Below are positions 63,633 to 64,000 of a stretch of 64,000 nt of DNA, piece after piece (the first letter of the stretch is position 1; each line of letters opens with the position of its first letter). The notes under the pieces were generated by a model. That model saw only the letters and a program-made list of their open reading frames with translations, ran no database searches and was not told the origin of the DNA. Where the stretch lies: positions 3,242,346 through 3,306,345 of the forward strand of contig NW_004450402.1 in assembly GCF_000321225.1 (NCBI RefSeq), written 5' to 3'. Origin of the DNA: Odobenus rosmarus divergens (taxonomy: Eukaryota > Chordata > Mammalia > Carnivora > Odobenidae). Position numbers and translations under genes: made by a program.

Positions 63633-64000
63633 TATTTTATTTTATTTTTTTATTGCATAAAATAGAATAATTTATTTAAAAATTCTCAGATAACAAACAT
63701 TAAACTAAAAAACACCATATAAGTAATAACCTGACTTACAGAAGGACTCATCACGGTACATAAGAGTCTACAAAATGCTGGACGGTCTTATGCGCTCCAA
63801 CTATACAACAGGGATTTAAAAGCTTATCTTACTTAAGTGCATTTTGAAAATATCACTTATTTTTCCAACCCAAGGGTGATTATTTAGATGTATTTGAAGC
63901 ATACAAATTTTTCTAGTTAGATCTATTTTCATTGAGATGAAAATGTTGGCAGCTTATAAGTAAACGATTTAGATATGCCAGGTGCACTGATATTTTATCA
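63633..64000 (-). pseudogene. Retrocopied mRNA 3' end, runs off window (candidate)
   Basis: The plus-strand T-rich run (63633-63651) breaks the old L1. Read on the minus strand the sequence ends with AAATAAATTATTC, about 15 bases, then an A-rich tail. The AATAAA position fits a polyadenylated mRNA end. About 350 bp are visible and the rest lies beyond the window. I do not recognise the source gene and see no coding region. The T-rich run could instead be low-complexity DNA. Confidence 0.45.

Overview
This is a gene-free stretch of a placental-mammal nuclear genome, almost certainly from a carnivoran. The diagnostic repeat is the tRNA-Lys-derived CAN-SINE (SINEC). About 22 copies are present, each with the 'cctgggtggctcagt...ggctcaggtcatgatc' head, a CT-rich middle and an (A/T)AAATAAA tail. 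The common middle segment ('ccctgcttgtgttccctctctcgctgtgtctctctctgtcaaataaa') is the form I associate with bears, seals and mustelids rather than dogs, so an arctoid carnivoran is my inference. No long open reading frame exists (the longest is about 119 codons and runs through a SINE), no protein-coding gene was recognised, and no bacterial-type system is present.

Layout. 1-5 kb: MIR relics, two SINEs, and a 1.28-kb minus-strand LINE-1 with a 12-bp target duplication that contains a SINE and a retrocopied mRNA 3' end. 5-10 kb: a possible CR1/L3 relic and a long old L1M on the minus strand, then SINEs. 10-17 kb: an L2 relic, an L1M 5'-end relic and MIRs. 17-19.5 kb: a minus-strand L1 split by two SINEs and carrying a perfect 38-bp AT palindrome, then a solo MLT1-type LTR. 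19.7-22 kb: mostly unique DNA with a small CpG cluster, then a MER5-like element. 22-25 kb: an L2 split by an MLT1 LTR, and an antisense L2. 25.9-31.3 kb: a MIR interrupted by a tiny polyadenylated insertion, several SINEs, and a SINE/L1 pair stacked at one A-rich site. 33-37 kb: MIR, L2 and a possible kilobase-sized DNA-transposon relic. 38-48 kb: SINEs, a hAT-like fold-back element, a tRNA-Val(TAC) pseudogene and an MLT1 LTR. 49-54 kb: a long L2, a second retrocopied 3' end beside a young L1 tail, a SINE, and more L2. 54-64 kb: LTR-type relics, a small terminal-inverted-repeat element, MIRs, an ERV-L-like pol relic with a recognisable reverse-transcriptase box, a tRNA-like short SINE, an old L1 and a third retrocopy candidate at the right edge.

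The features do not act as a pathway. The window is best read as an archive of retrotransposition: L2/MIR/MLT1/L1M relics, later interrupted by L1-driven SINEs and processed transcripts. Many copies still show target-site duplications, so the insertion order can be read. The unique DNA between repeats may hold conserved regulatory elements, but that cannot be judged from one sequence. I did not find an undescribed biological system. The most informative items are the micro-insertion at 26.1 kb, the tRNA-Val pseudogene, three retrocopied 3' ends and the possible DNA transposon at 35-36 kb. Family names come from recognition by eye and should be confirmed with a repeat-library search.
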